Positions 24,417-37,648 of a DNA stretch of 64,000 nt are shown here, piece after piece. This DNA is from Sipunculus nudus. Lineage: Eukaryota; Annelida; Sipuncula; Golfingiida; Sipunculidae. How positions within the stretch are numbered: the stretch's first letter is position 1; each line of letters starts with the position of its first letter. The notes beneath the pieces are model-generated. The model searched no databases, was not told the origin of the DNA, and was given only the letters and a program-made list of their open reading frames with translations. Made by a program: the position numbers and the translations under genes. The stretch lies in NCBI GenBank assembly GCA_026874595.1, contig CM049311.1:22064676-22128675 (forward strand), read 5' to 3'.

Positions 24417-24478
<62 letters not shown>
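24417..24478. repeat. (AT)n followed by T16 tract
   Basis: An AT dinucleotide run to about 24463, then a T homopolymer to 24478. Confidence 0.95.
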
Positions 24479-27459
24479 AAAGAACATACATGAAAAATGT
24501 ATAGCCTCGTGTGTCAAGTAAGTCAGCTTGGGCTTATTTCACAGTCTTTCGGCATCATTGATATGTTACATTAGATTCAGTGTGCCTGTCATAGACAAGG
24601 CAGAAAGAAAGATAAAACTAAATCCAAGCGTTACTGACCGATTTTTGCATCAGAGTATATAAGCGGAATAACGTGTAATCTAATATACATCACGCAAGTC
24701 GGCCGAAGGATTCGTTTTTCCGCGTGAGAGAGGTTTTATCCAGGTTTCTGGCGCAATCTCTGGTCCAATGCGTCAAACAGTCAAAACGCAACTGCCACAA
24801 GTTGGAATTTGGGCTTTATGAAACAGTATATATACAGGTGTTTAGGCTGTATGCTAACATCCCTTGTGTACACAGCTGGACAGGTGTACAAGCAATGGTA
24901 CTAACACTGCAGGCACAACTTAACGCTTTTCTTCGAGGTTGGCGGTTGTTTCAGCTTGTTACGCTGTAGCCCCTCTGGATCCACTTGCTCTCATTAATAG
25001 CGGGGTATTCCTTGGCATGAAATAGTGTTTGTGCGACTTTGCATTTTGATTGAAGGCAGCCTGTTATTTCTTAAAATAAATATCATATCTCTGTATATTC
25101 AGGCACCGACGTTATATACTGGTGGCATATTTGCAGTGATGTAATAATAAAGAAATCATGCATGCTTAAGTTCTGTCTGAATGTTAGCTACAGGCCTGTA
25201 ACGCAAACAATTCTTATTAAATTATTCTTTCATGTTTGCGTAAAAGTTCCGGAAGTGAAGAGTTTACCCTCTAAAACTTGTTAAGATCTGAACAAAGTGG
25301 TTCAGACCACGTAAGTCGATAATTCTCCTTGGCTTGTCGTTTAAATTCCACAATTACTCAGTATTATCGTAACAATATGACATTTAGAAAAAAGGACCGA
25401 CTGCATTACGAGTACTTGCAATGAAAACAAAAGTTTCTTGTATTAACAATACGTTATTTTATTCCTCCTATATTTTCAGGTATGAATTATGGTGAACATA
25501 CTGGTCGGTGGAATTTAGCATCAAGTTCTATTTATAGTCAAACTGCATTAAAATAGAGCAAGTACTCGAAAAACAAATAGGCCTGGTCTCCTTAAATGTA
25601 TTTAATCAATTTGCCAGTAGAACAGGGACATCCTCTAGGTAATGAATACAGTAGAATAGGACACATTGTTATGGAACCGTTTATTTATAATGCTAAGATG
25701 AACATTTCATATATATCTGTGTATAGTGTGGTAAATGTGATTTTTATATGGGTTGAAATCGATTTGGATGCGACCAGTTTATTCTATTAAGAAATTATGA
25801 ATATTAACATGCATGAAGGCTCATGTGTTATGCAATATAAGGAACTGCGGAAACCAAATAAAATATTATTAGATGAATATTACAGATGACACTTATCATC
25901 TACGTTTTCAAAGGTGAAAATGTCCACGTCTCAAAGCTGCTTCCTTCTAATTTAGTAACCTTTGTACTTTTGTTTCACGTGATCAAAGTAAACCATGTTT
26001 TGATCATTACAACTAAGAAACCAATTGTCAAAACTAATTACACACTCACACCTCATCAATCCTGTCATTTTCTACCTGTCACATCAACATGCGCTAGGAA
26101 TGACTTGGTTTTATTTGTACTGGGGCTGATTAAACGGTTTCTTCCGCCTTTGAGCCAATGGGTCAAGCCAAATTAGGAAAACATAACAGAGTGGAAGAGA
26201 GCTGGTAACATTTCTCGGATAATAGGACCGTAAAGCAGTCCAAAGGAGATTTCGAATTCCGCCTCATTACATTTGTATCGGACATTTTTTTGTGAGCCAC
26301 AGAATCTCACTTCAGCCCCACCCTTATTGACCCTATCGAACTAACGACTGTGGTTTTGAGCTTTGAGCTTTTATAATGAAACATTCATTATATTTAAGTT
26401 CGCACAGTTTGACATGAGATGCATACCTTTCTTCCAATCAGGTTATTCCGCCTTTGTCTGTCGAATTCTGCGATTCCAGCCCTTCCTTATATCATAATAT
26501 TATTTACATAAACAAAGTATTGAGGGATAACGCTATCCAGAAGCTAGAGTACAGGAAGTTCAAAAGAACTGATCACGTGACCTATGGAATACCATCTCCT
26601 TTTTGTCCGCTTAGCTGCTGGTGGTCTTTTCATATTTGCAGCTTAGTGTTGAAGCTCGTGGTTCAAAAGATCTTTACACAGACCCGATTACACTTCACAG
26701 TAGTTTGCAGGAAGTTATGTTTAAAACTTCCTTGCTTTAAAACTTCCGTTAATATATCCAGCGATATAAATTTCAGTAGATCACAAGATTTTTCCTCTTT
26801 CTTCGTATTGCGTATATCTGATATATTACTGCTTTTATAAAAGGTATATTATCACTTAATTTCTCTATGACATTTGCTGAATTCACTTACAAAGACTAAT
26901 TTATACAGAATCATAGTAGGTGTTCATGAGAATTTATGTATAAATTGTTTTAATTCATATTCTACTTTTATCCTCCATTATTAGCCAGAATGTATAAAAT
27001 AATGAAGACGTCCTGGATTTTGATTTCAGGAAAACCTATAGACTTTTTGAAATTTATATATTGTTTTTATTGACATCGCTGCCTTCCTGTTTAAATATGA
27101 AGTTTATCAACACCTAGCCAAAAAAAGGCTTACACCTAACCTTGCGCCTTAGACATTTGATTAAGAACGTCCTAAATAACTCCTTATTCTTTTAATATAT
27201 ATCGTCTTATTGCATGAAAAGTTCACAAAGTGATATAATTGGCAATTCTTTACCCTGATAGTGTAAAGATTCTTATTGTTTCCATGATTGATAAGAGAAT
27301 TCCTTGAAAATCCAAACCAGCGTTCCTCAGTCTTTAAAATATGTGGACCAATGAACATTGTCCTTCTGCATATAACTCGTTCAAGAGGTTCAAGGTTCTG
27401 GTGTCATTTAGAAATTCTCGAGAAGGAAAAAAACTAAATTCCTTGTTCCTTTGACATGT
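24479..27459. other. No gene supported
   Basis: About 3 kb of AT-rich DNA. Open frames of up to 128 codons (26454-26840) have no domain, and that one begins with a non-ATG codon. No repeats recognised. Confidence 0.4.
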
Positions 27460-27670
27460 TATCTGAAGAGGCGCGAAAGTATTCCTCATTGGGTTAAGGA
27501 TTAATTACCATGTCTTGATTACAAAATGCCTTCTTAAGTGTCTCTCCAGGCATTCCCCTGGGTAATTAATCATACAAGTACCAGAAACCTAAGAGTGATT
27601 AATTAGCGCACAAAATGTCAGGTTATCATATTGGTCTGCCTAATTAAATCTGATCTCGGCCTTGACAAAG
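27460..27670. promoter_or_regulatory. Cluster of four homeodomain-type TAATTA sites
   Basis: GGATTAATTACC (27498-27509), GGGTAATTAATCAT (27560-27573), GTGATTAATTAGCG (27596-27608) and CCTAATTAAATC (27639-27650) lie within 155 bases, spaced about 60, 36 and 43 bases. The first three combine TAATTA with an overlapping ATTA, as in paired-class dimer sites. The segment is repeat-free and non-coding. An enhancer role is inferred from motif density only. Confidence 0.35.
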
Positions 27671-28860
27671 CTGTGGAATAAAAAAATAGCAAAGATGTCA
27701 TAACATTGTAACAATCAATGTAATATATTTTTCTTGCTAATTATATCGCTAAATCCGCCCCTGATCCCCATCAAACTTTCGGGTACCCTGTGTTACAAAC
27801 GCCGGAAATATATGAACGGACGCTCAGGAAATTCTATGGCACAGTTCACCTACTCAATGCTTGTATCAATGGTCAGCTCTGCCCGCTAGAACGAAAGCGA
27901 CAAGTACTAATATTTCAAGACCCTCGCCCTCTGCCGGGATAAAATATTACCATTGTTGGATTGTAAAGAAGCATTTTAATGGAAAACATATCGATCCAGA
28001 AAATCTCCAGAATGACACCAACAAAATAACCAACCAAAAAATAACCACCAACCAAATAATCACCTTAAGACGAAAAACAATAATATATCCTGGTATAGAT
28101 ACATAAAATAATATATAACATTCTGTATTATATCTTAATTGTTTATATATAAACAGTATATAATAATATATTGTTATCATATGTGATTCCTAATCCTAAC
28201 ACATTACAGAGTGCCACTGAGGAGAAATATACCTAGTTTTAATAATATATATATATATAATAAGTTCAAGAGCTCGGATTCATTGCCTATTGCAATCAGA
28301 ATCATGATCTATATTTTTGAGCGCACGCACGCTGTCGATGTGTTAAGTGTAGCATTGTATTATGAATTACATTAGCAAATGGTATTGGCGTGGAATACAA
28401 AGCAACATCGCCCGCATCTGTGATGTGTACACAGTATGACAGATTACAAAGGTCACAAGTACAAAACCGTCTGTCCACAAAGTGTCAGTGATGAAAGGTC
28501 AACGCAACAGAGCCACCGGTGTCGATAATAAATAAATCATAAATGACTTGTCTGTAAATGGGGGCAATAACACGGGCCCGCAAAATGGCGCAGAGTGGTA
28601 AATGAGAGACTCCCGCTGAGGCGTGCGACCAACAGGTGGGCAGTTGGAATTATATATATTATAAGTTTTATTACAGGTTAATTGCCGCATATGCTCCTGT
28701 TATTTAAATTGTAGAATGATTAAAAGTGGATTTTTCAAACGGCACATTTTTGGTTCGAATGCGAAGCCTCAGTCTTCAAACGTATCTCCCTTTTATGAAC
28801 GGACAAACTATTTCATACATCGCATGATAACAACTTAACCCAACGTTTGCGGTTAAGCTT

Positions 28861-28862
<2 letters not shown>
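27671..28862. other. No gene supported
   Basis: AT-rich, with AACC/AATAACC-rich simple sequence near 28015-28060 and a short AT run near 28245-28260. Confidence 0.4.

Positions 28863-28928
<66 letters not shown>
28863..28928. repeat. (AT)n microsatellite
   Basis: About 66 bases of uninterrupted AT dinucleotide. Confidence 0.95.
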
Positions 28929-28930
<2 letters not shown>

Positions 28931-29169
28931 CATTGGCGCTAATGGAGTTCTCGTAAAACATATACAAATAACGGGCTTTTAGTCATTTAATAATTCATCA
29001 GCCTGCAATTATATATGTCCCCTTATTGATTTAACAACAGGCGCCAGATATGATATATCTTAGATATAACTAATGGCATCCTAATGCATTGGCTGTACTA
29101 CCTGTAACCCAATTTCTGCTGATTGTAGTGACACATGTATTGATCTTTCATGACTGGTCTGTTTACCCG

Positions 29170-29932
29170 TTCTTGGAAACGCGTGTACTTCTTGCAGGTT
29201 ATGTAAGGAAAGTGTATCAATTACTTAAAACGCTCATTAAATGAATGGTCGATTACTCATCCGTTCATTAAACGGTTTGTCTACGAGTTGCTGGAAACAC
29301 GTGACGTCGTCCATTTACTTAACGGCATGTCTACGATTCATCCATTGACAAAACGCTATGTCTACGATTCATCCATTCACTAACGGTATGTTTACGATTC
29401 ATCCATTCATTTAACGGTTAGGGGAAACACCAGCCGTTCATCCATTCATTTAACGGTTTGTCTACGAGTTGCTGGAAACACGTGACATCTTCTATTCACT
29501 TAACGCTATGTCTTTGTTCCACCTATTCCCTAAACCTTATGTCTACGATTCATCTATTCGTTTGTGGAAACACATGTTAGGGGAGTTAGTGGAAACACGT
29601 GCCGGTCATCCATTCAATTAACGGCATGTCATGGAGTTTCTGGTAACACGTGACGTCGTCCATTCACTTGACGATATATCTGCGAATAGTTGGAAACACG
29701 TGACGGTCATCGATCAATTAACGGTATATCTGCGAATTGCTGGAAACAGGCGCCGGTTATCCATTAATTAATCAGACGGTATGTCCGGGGACTTGCTGGA
29801 AAAGAGTGACGGTTTCCTATTCACTGAACGGTATGTCTACAAGTTGTTGGTGACACGTTTTACCATACGTTCAATAATCGGTATATCTACAAGTTGCCGG
29901 AAAGATCCCAGTTATCCATTCACGGAACGGCT
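29170..29932 (+). repeat. Two-length minisatellite, 50-bp and 30-bp units
   Basis: The consensus unit is AACGGTATGTCTACGAG, then TTGCTGGAAACACGTGACG, then a TCATCCATTCA-like end. Starts aligned on AACGG-like motifs lie at about 29271, 29321, 29352, 29382, 29413, 29452, 29502, 29532, 29620, 29670, 29720, 29775, 29827, 29877 and 29926. Spacings are mainly 50, with a group of 30-31. The short form lacks about 20 bases containing the GGAAACACGTGACG part. Units are diverged and no reading frame is maintained. Confidence 0.85.
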
Positions 29933-32900
29933 AACTTCAACTCTGGGTACAGCCAAATAATCATTGTTCAAAAATATGTAGCATTCTTAAAGTGTTTGGG
30001 GCTAATTATGGAACATTACATATTTGTCAAGTTAATCTAGTACTGGAGAGCCTCGGGCACGTTCTATACATTATACATGGTCCATATTATGAATATCGCC
30101 GGGGGATGTGTTTCAGATCCTAGTATTGTGAGTCATGGCTAGTAATGATCTACCATGTTGTAATTGTCATGTATGTACTCTGGTATTTAGGCCTACCTCC
30201 AAACTTTAGTCAGAAATCTTATCCATATATTCTGAAGTACGGGTTAAATGGCACTCGAAAAATCCCGGTATGTTTGCCTGACATTTATGAATTTCCGCAA
30301 GCTCTGTTAGAGGATGTGAATGCAACTGATTTTTGACAGAACTGTATTCCAATTTGTCCGGGTTGTGTCAGCAACATGACTAGGTTTTTTTTTTATCGAC
30401 ATAAGACTCTGTCATTTGGTAGACCATACAAAGAGAAAACGTGATGACGGAAAAATATCAATCCAATGAGAAGTGGTAAATTCTTACTACAAGACATGCA
30501 CGGTAAATCTTAAACCACACAATGATAACTTAGGCTGGCGGGGTCTATCAGTCGAGTATATTCTTCACTGACCAGTCCCAGTGGTCAGTATTTCTGACTA
30601 CTAAGCTGAACACTTGAGGTGTTGGTACGTATTTGACGGCGGCACGATTCGGCCCTGCCGATTTTTAATCAGTCTTTAAATGGGGATATTGGACAACCAA
30701 GCTGGTATTGGGCGTGCTACAGCCCGGTGGGGGTTAAGGGAGCTTACGTCATTATAGGACTGCACATGACAGGCTGTGGGATATGCATTTGCGGTGTTAC
30801 CGGCAGGGTTCAGTGGCGTACCGGTGTGTTGGGTTGCCCAGGGTAAAAAAAGCTATACTATCTTAAAAGGATGCCAAACTTACATGCTGCAAAAGTGAGC
30901 TTATACAAAGAAAATCTAGGCAAGCGTGGTTAAGGATATGCATGTAAAATAGAAGCGGTTTCCTGCACCAAGAAAATAAAAACTCTTCTTGCAAACAAGA
31001 GGAACGGGAAATATTGGCGGTTTTGAGGGTAGCAAAGGATTAAGGTTTTCAAACAATGGAAAGGTTAAAGGGGCCCAATCACCTATAAAGCATGTTGAGT
31101 TAACACAAAAAATAACTTCTTCCCTTTAAAATAAATGTGTACCTGCCAAAATATTGCCCTGAAACCGTTTTCTTTCTCCTGAAAACGAATGTTAAAAACA
31201 GTGGACCGGGCGCGATGACAGGTTTCAACATAAACACAACGCTTGGGGCCGTGTGCATCGCTGAGCCAAAACACGTGTCAACCAGGAGATGCCCTGCCTG
31301 ACTTGACCCAAAAAAATGTAATACATGTTCGCGCTGGCTGAAACACCACGTGTTACCCCTCTTTATCGGACCTCCGGTCACGTTGCCTTGTATTGGTAAA
31401 CAGACTGTGTTTACCAACACGCAGAGCCGTAACATTGTGTTAAACAGCAGTATGCGAGGATATAAGACCTTGTGCTTGGATAGTTTTGCTGGGAAACATT
31501 TATATTACGTAAAACTGAACTGATAGAGTGAACGAATAGATAAAAAACTAGCCCCTGATTATGTCCCTTTACTTTGCGACAAATAACATTTTATTCCTTT
31601 TGCAATATGGTACATATTTGGCAGTAATGCTTGAAATTGACCAAATGATATATCTTAACATTAATCATACCATGCTGATATAACGATATATAAACAGGCG
31701 AATGTTCAAGAGATATAGTAAAGGAATAGAACTTTTGGACTTCAATATTTATTTGCAGTGGTGAATCTGGCAAATGAATTGGAAAGCAAAAGAAACAATA
31801 CGCGTCTTGGACAAAGTGTTTTCCTTATTTTCAATAGTGCTGCACGGAGAGCAAACCCCTTAGAGTTTTGGAAAATACTTATTTCAAAATTTGATCGCAT
31901 TTGAAACGTTAAGCCACGCTAAACCGTGCATCATAGGTACAAGATGTCCCCAGCAAATATTCTCCTGAAACTGTATAATTTCACACTCATTATTACATTC
32001 ACATGATTATTTTAAGAGCTTTTACTTTTTTCTCTTTTTATATCTCATCCACGGTTCACTGACTCAGTGGTTGCATCTCAGGTGAGCTCTGTCGACCAGA
32101 ACAAAGACGGCCCCTTACCTAAATGAACGACTATCGCGCTCGACAGGGATAGACAAGCGGTCCTCAGTCTGTCTCGCAGTAACTGCAATATTGTTATGGA
32201 CTGCCCCTCAGCCTCAAATGGTCTATTGTCTTAACCCTTAAAACTATTGTTTAATTTCGTTCATAATATTTGGCCATCCTCTGGCGCGAATCGAACTGGG
32301 GACCTGAATCTCCGAAATCCAGCTCTACATCACCTTTACAACCAGGTATATTTAAAGCAATTTTACACGGGTTAAGGCTGTGCGTTATGAGACTATCCGT
32401 AGAAGCTATATCGCTCATCCGCCGGCTGATATTCCGTAGACCGTATATCTTTTCAGCTTTCACGCTTGATGAAAGAGGGCTATATATTACGCCCACTGAC
32501 AAGATCTGAAGCGAATACCAACAAATCTGGGCATCTTTGCCAAGCGCTGGATAATCCAGAGCTTCCTGTATGGAAGGGTATCGTTTTCCAGGCCCATGCG
32601 TGGGAAGGACAGATCTAGATATATACCTATATTAAGATTATATTGATATGTAAAGGAAATAAATGGGACAAAAAACTTCACTCGGGGTATTGGTAGTTTT
32701 CACTTTGAAAGTCAGTTATACATGAGGAAGCCAAGAACAAAATATGCGGTATGCCTTTGTTTATCCTTCTTTTCATAATTTGAGATTTCAGTTATCCACG
32801 TAAGAATTTTATATTCTGTTACTGATTATTTTTATTTCTTTCATAATCTTAAACTGTTTTTGTGTAATATTACATTTGAACAGACATTTGCATATAGGGC

Positions 32901-33749
32901 GCATCCATCTTACTGCATATCCTGTCTCGCATCATTTAATTGGTTAACAAACAATAAACGCTTATTTTAACCAATCAAAAGGCACGACATAACACATGCT
33001 TTTTGGGTAAGCCATCTTGTTAAAACTTACTGCTTACAGATATTGCACCTTTTTATCTAGTACTGTGTCTTATTCTCTCCTCATCTTGTCTCATCAAGCT
33101 TTTATCTTTAGAAAATGAAAAAAAAATCGTCATGTAATAATATCTCCTTAACGAGTAAGCAAAATAAATTGTGTTCACTGCATGACCACTAAGACTTGAT
33201 AGCGCGTTTCTAACAACCGCATCGTGTTTGTGCCATATTGGTAATGAACTTTATACTTATTATCAAAAGACCTGTGTATTAAGTAATTGAGCTGTTAATA
33301 AGGTCCCATTTAATACCCAACCATGAATCTTTGACATTAATATAGCTTCATGCTTGGCGTAATATTACTTTCACCATGATTATGGTGTAGAGTATAATTT
33401 TAGATATCAGAAATTACAAGCAATGTCATAAAAAGTTTGCCTATATCCGGTTTCGGGGTCAAACCAATTGAAATACAATCAAGTTGTATTGTGCCCGTAA
33501 AATATATTTTTTTTTATCTCAGCTATACCGGTGGATGTCCCCAGGGAAATCTCGTGAAACTGGTTAGCACGGTAGCCGATCTCAGACAAGTGCACAGCGT
33601 ATGTGTGACACATTGGCTTACTGGTATAATAGGAATCTTTCATTATTAAATTTGTATGCTTTTCTTAACAGGTTTTTGATATGTTGCACGTTAAATTCAT
33701 GATTATAAACAAGTTTATAATCCTCTTTTCGAAGTTACCTATATGGCAT
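29933..33749. other. No gene supported
   Basis: Nearly 4 kb of AT-rich DNA. A stretch at 32282-32345 has a weak B-box-like GTTCGATTCG on the minus strand but no tRNA fold. No repeat or exon could be supported. Confidence 0.4.
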
Positions 33750-33799
33750 GGGTTCAGTAAGGTGACACCTCTTGTAATGATAAGCTTCAGACTTGAATG
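33750..33799 (+). repeat. 50-bp dispersed duplicate, copy 1
   Basis: GGGTTCAGT, GTGACACC and CTTGTAATGATAAGCTTCAG blocks match 34373-34421 almost exactly, with a few substitutions. It sits just before an (AT)n tract. Confidence 0.75.
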
Positions 33800-33811
33800 G
33801 TTTCCGACTGA

Positions 33812-33814
<3 letters not shown>

Positions 33815-33850
<36 letters not shown>
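33815..33850. repeat. (AT)n microsatellite
   Basis: AT dinucleotide run of about 36 bases. Confidence 0.95.
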
Positions 33851-33852
<2 letters not shown>

Positions 33853-34372
33853 GACGGAAAAGGAAACCAATAAGCACGCCAATATTAAACCAGTGAAACT
33901 TGAATTTTTTTTAGAATCGCCGTTTCATTACTTAATATTTACATATTTCAAATTCCAAGAAATTAAAAAGTCAATGTGTTTGACAAAAATCTGTGTTTCA
34001 ATTATCATAAATAATTTAAAGAAACAATCTCATCCAATTACCTTTTTATACATAGTTTCCCTCCACTCGATTAAAATAACGTTCGATGCCTGTGCTACCA
34101 TGCGGAAAATACTCGTAAAATATCAATAATGTTGTTTTATTTAAGTACAACTTACCAAACCCTTCATGAAAGAAACATCTATCGATGACACGTGGCGGGT
34201 GTGTATCTATCCCTATGTGGCAAAGGCACAATCAAGTTGATCATTATACCGTTGTTAGGCGCTCGTTGCTAAATTAAGCCACGAGACCAATACAAAGCGC
34301 TCGCAGGATCCAGGAATGAAAAACATATCCCCGGAAATGGCTTGAGGCACGGTAGATCACGTTATTTGACAA

Positions 34373-34421
34373 GGGTTCAGTGAAGTGACACCGCTTGTAA
34401 TGATAAGCTTCAGACTGAATG
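34373..34421 (+). repeat. 50-bp dispersed duplicate, copy 2
   Basis: Second copy of the 33750-33799 segment, about 620 bases downstream, same orientation. Confidence 0.75.
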
Positions 34422-35519
34422 AAATTCTGATTAACCCTGTCACTGGCTGGTTTTTTAAATGATGTATGAAGTACAGGGGCCCTTTGAGAGATAGTGGCAG
34501 TCCTCAGTCACGTGGTACACTATTGATGAACACTGAACAGTATAGTTAATAACATAATTTCACCAATAAAGCCCGCCTTCGTGTACAGCCCTTTTTATTT
34601 ACCATTAGTGGGATGGGAATTTTAAATTGTATTATTAAGACACCCATACAAACCCTTGCTTTCAAAATTAACGAATTTAATCCTGTGATTTGGGTTATTT
34701 TTGGTATGTTATCAATAAATTTTATTTTGAAACAGTTTAATCATTTGCTTCTTCGCAAGTTGGATTATTTAAGTGCTTGGTCGTTATATTGATCTCCCGT
34801 CCACTACATTGTTTCACTCTTTTTTTTTACTAAAGTAACACATTTAAATACCACTTCATGAAATTGTATATTCATAAAATAAGAGTGCTGCATTAACTTA
34901 TCCTAGGTTTAACAACACATGGTTAAGCATTATGAATTTCTTACATTCATTTCGCAAGCAGTGGTAGGGTGATATTTTGTTTTCAATGACAAAATTTTTA
35001 TCGACATATTGCAGCGTATTGTTCAGCTATCCATAATTTATATGTAGTTTAATGAAAGCAGGTTATATTAACATATATGGGACCAGGAAGAATGTAGTCA
35101 TTATATGTCATCAAGACATCGGAGACAATCTTTAAAGTTTTTTCTAGAGTTTACCATTTTGCCTTTGAGCCACAGGGAAAATTCAACGGTTCCTTTTTTT
35201 CTGGTGGCATGAGTCCTATCGCAAATATTGATAATTGTTATTAATGTTCTATTACCACATGCAAAAGGAGGGCGTTGTGTGTTAGACTGTGCATTAAGGG
35301 AATACGCACGTATGATGGGAAATATTTTCTGCTGTGTGATACAGTAAAATAAGTTACCTATCGGAAGACAAAATAGGTTTATGTTCTTTTTACGGTGAAA
35401 TAGGTGCAGCTTGTAATTTGAAGGTTGCGTCCCATTCCCTAGGGGCAAAGGGTCATCCTCTTAACTCAAAAGAGAAATGGTTGGTACTATTCAGTATGAA
35501 TGGGAATGTTGTTCAGTTG
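34422..35519. other. No gene supported
   Basis: AT-rich. A 115-codon minus-strand frame (35101-35448) begins with CATTCC..CATG-like context and has no recognisable domain, so it is left out as a gene. Confidence 0.4.
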
Positions 35520-35544
35520 AGCGCCAAAGCATAAACATCCAGTA

Positions 35545-35670
35545 ACAACCGCCCCTTGTATCTAGGTCAGCACCATCTGGGTCTTTGCGTAATCCTGCTA
35601 ACAAGCAAACAAACAAACATTATACAAACATGGGTGAAAACTTAACCTACTTAGCGAAGGCGATGTGTCA
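35545..35670 (+). mobile_element. (CAAA)n-tailed retroelement 3' end, copy 1
   Basis: It contains GTCTTTGCGTAATCCTGCTAA, then CAAGCAAACAAACAAACA, then CATGGGTGAAAACTTAACC. This order matches 3' tails of RTE-like LINE/SINE copies widespread in marine animals (recognition from general knowledge). It is 5' truncated and no reverse transcriptase remnant is seen. Confidence 0.45.
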
Positions 35671-37514
35671 GTTACAGATGGTTACTATACGAAATTCACC
35701 TGGCAACCATCGTGTTTTACATCTGTTCTTAATGAACTAATCTATAATTTAATGCCATTTAATTAACCTTTAATTTGCTCGTGCTGCAATGAAGTATGAA
35801 TATCTGATCTTAAAATTAAGAAAGTGAGGTTATGCTTATTTCCGTGCATCAGTAACATTAGGTTAACATGCATTATATGACTTTAACAGCTTTTTTTTAT
35901 AAACAGATAACAGCATTCTGAACATCTGTATATCATTTATATTCATTTTAATATGTGCCGCAACAGATATAAATTGATACTGCCTTTGCTTCAATACCGC
36001 ATTCATAAACAGGGGAAAGTAAAAACGGTCTTCTATATTATTTAATCGGTCATTATCAACAGACGGCGATCGATCAAAGTGTTATACGTAGTGAGTTATA
36101 AATAATAAAGCTTATAAGTGATATTCGGATACTATCGTCATCTCGTCCCATCCGAATTTGTCGAAAAAGTCTTTTCATTCTAATAGCCTATTTTACAACG
36201 ACCCGGGGACAAATGCTTCACCAAAATACCTCAAGTAAACCATGAGTGCCGTGATTATTCCTGGACCCGTCCACTGGTGCTGCCAGCTTTGCAATGCGAT
36301 TGTTTAATATACGGTAGTTACTTTGGACCGTATTAGAGGGAAAGGATAACATTTATGACCCAAAAGACGATTTTACCCAATACACTACTTCCAAGGGCAT
36401 GGCCAAACGTTAAACAGTGCTCTGTTCGGGTTAAATGACCCATCATCACGGGATCTTACTGTCAAGAGGAAAACGGGTTCAAATCTGAGTCAGATACAAG
36501 AGCTGTCGGTAAATAAAAGACTCGCAGTTTAAATGAATTAGTTCTTATTCAGTTCCAACTTTTTTTGTATATATAAGATTAACGGATCCCAGACATTCAG
36601 TTTCAATCGTTGCCGTTTGGTGTTGCTAGTTTGGAAAAGTATATTATATTGATAACTGCTGATACCAATGACCAGTTAATCATATTTTTTTATGTTTCAT
36701 TCTTTCTGATTATACTATAGTGAATAAGCAAACTGCAAACAATAACTGAACACAAAACAAAAACACCGGCGATTGACACAATGTATCCAACGGGAGAGCT
36801 ATATTAGTCACTGGGCCCCTCCCCCTGTCACCTATTTAAACGACCATCCTACTTATTAAACTTGGTTCCCTTACTTTGACCCCCCTATCCACCTAAATTA
36901 AGATACAATCACTTCAAAATTTAATTAGTGGGATGTTCGGTTAGATAACTGACAGGAGAGGGGCCCAGTTATGCTTGTAATATCGCTCACCCGGTGAATA
37001 CATTGTGTCAAGCGCATGTACCAAACTATTTTTCAAATTGACCTTCTTGTCCTAACTGCGTATCTACGGTCAAATCTCTGTATTTTGTAGGTTGACAAAT
37101 TATTCTTCTTCTCCAGGGCACCTCTGTTTATTTCTAATTAAGATTTTAAAAAAGAAGTTACACATCAAAGGAGCCCGGATGTCATTTTTTGTTCACCCTC
37201 ATGGAAGCCTAAAGCTGTTTCCCTGTGATAATAAAAACTAGAGGTAAACAGTGATACAGAATTTCACAATTTTATTTATTGAAATAATGAGAAAAATTTG
37301 TTTTATTACAAACAAAGAATATTCTCTTGAAAAATAATGGTCCTCTGTAAAAAAAGTGAATGACAAAATGGTGATTTTAGGGAACGTTCTCCGGCCAAGC
37401 CGGCCAGGAAATGTGGTCATGGTACGTTAATCATTCGGGTCTGCGTCATTAAAGACCTGTGTGACTTCACAAATGTTATCGAATATTAATTTTGTTTGTG
37501 TTGTTATATTGCAG
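35671..37514. other. No gene supported
   Basis: AT-rich sequence. The 3' end (about 37486-37514) is a T-rich tract ending TTATATTGCAG, which resembles a 3' splice site ahead of the ORF described at 37649. Confidence 0.35.
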
Positions 37515-37602
37515 TCATGTATTTAATCTTGTGGGCCAAAGGTTACTCAATGATTCAATCCAGACGACGCGTTTTATTATCATTAATCCGTGGTCAGTTT
37601 TC

Positions 37603-37632
37603 TATAAAAGCCGGTCGTGAGTTTTCATGCCA
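37603..37632 (+). promoter_or_regulatory. Candidate core promoter: TATA box and initiator
   Basis: TATAAAAG at 37603-37610 in a GC-richer context, followed by CCAGTATT with the A at 37632, 29 bases downstream of the first T of the TATA box. This matches the usual TATA-to-initiator spacing. The ATG of the following ORF lies 17 bases beyond. The alternative is that this DNA belongs to an exon following the acceptor-like TTATATTGCAG at 37504-37514. Confidence 0.4.
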
Positions 37633-37648
37633 GTATTATGGGTTACTA

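Noticed and set aside
26454-26840. 128-codon plus-strand frame
   Set aside because: Non-ATG start, no domain, and a length expected by chance in 64 kb of AT-rich DNA.
32270-32350. tRNA-like sequence on the minus strand with GTTCGATTCG
   Set aside because: The T-arm stem does not pair and no A box or acceptor stem is present.
35101-35448. 115-codon minus-strand frame
   Set aside because: No recognisable domain, signal peptide or splice context. Length fits chance.
36460-36500. B-box-like GGGTTCAAATCT on the plus strand
   Set aside because: No upstream A box at the right distance and no cloverleaf pairing.
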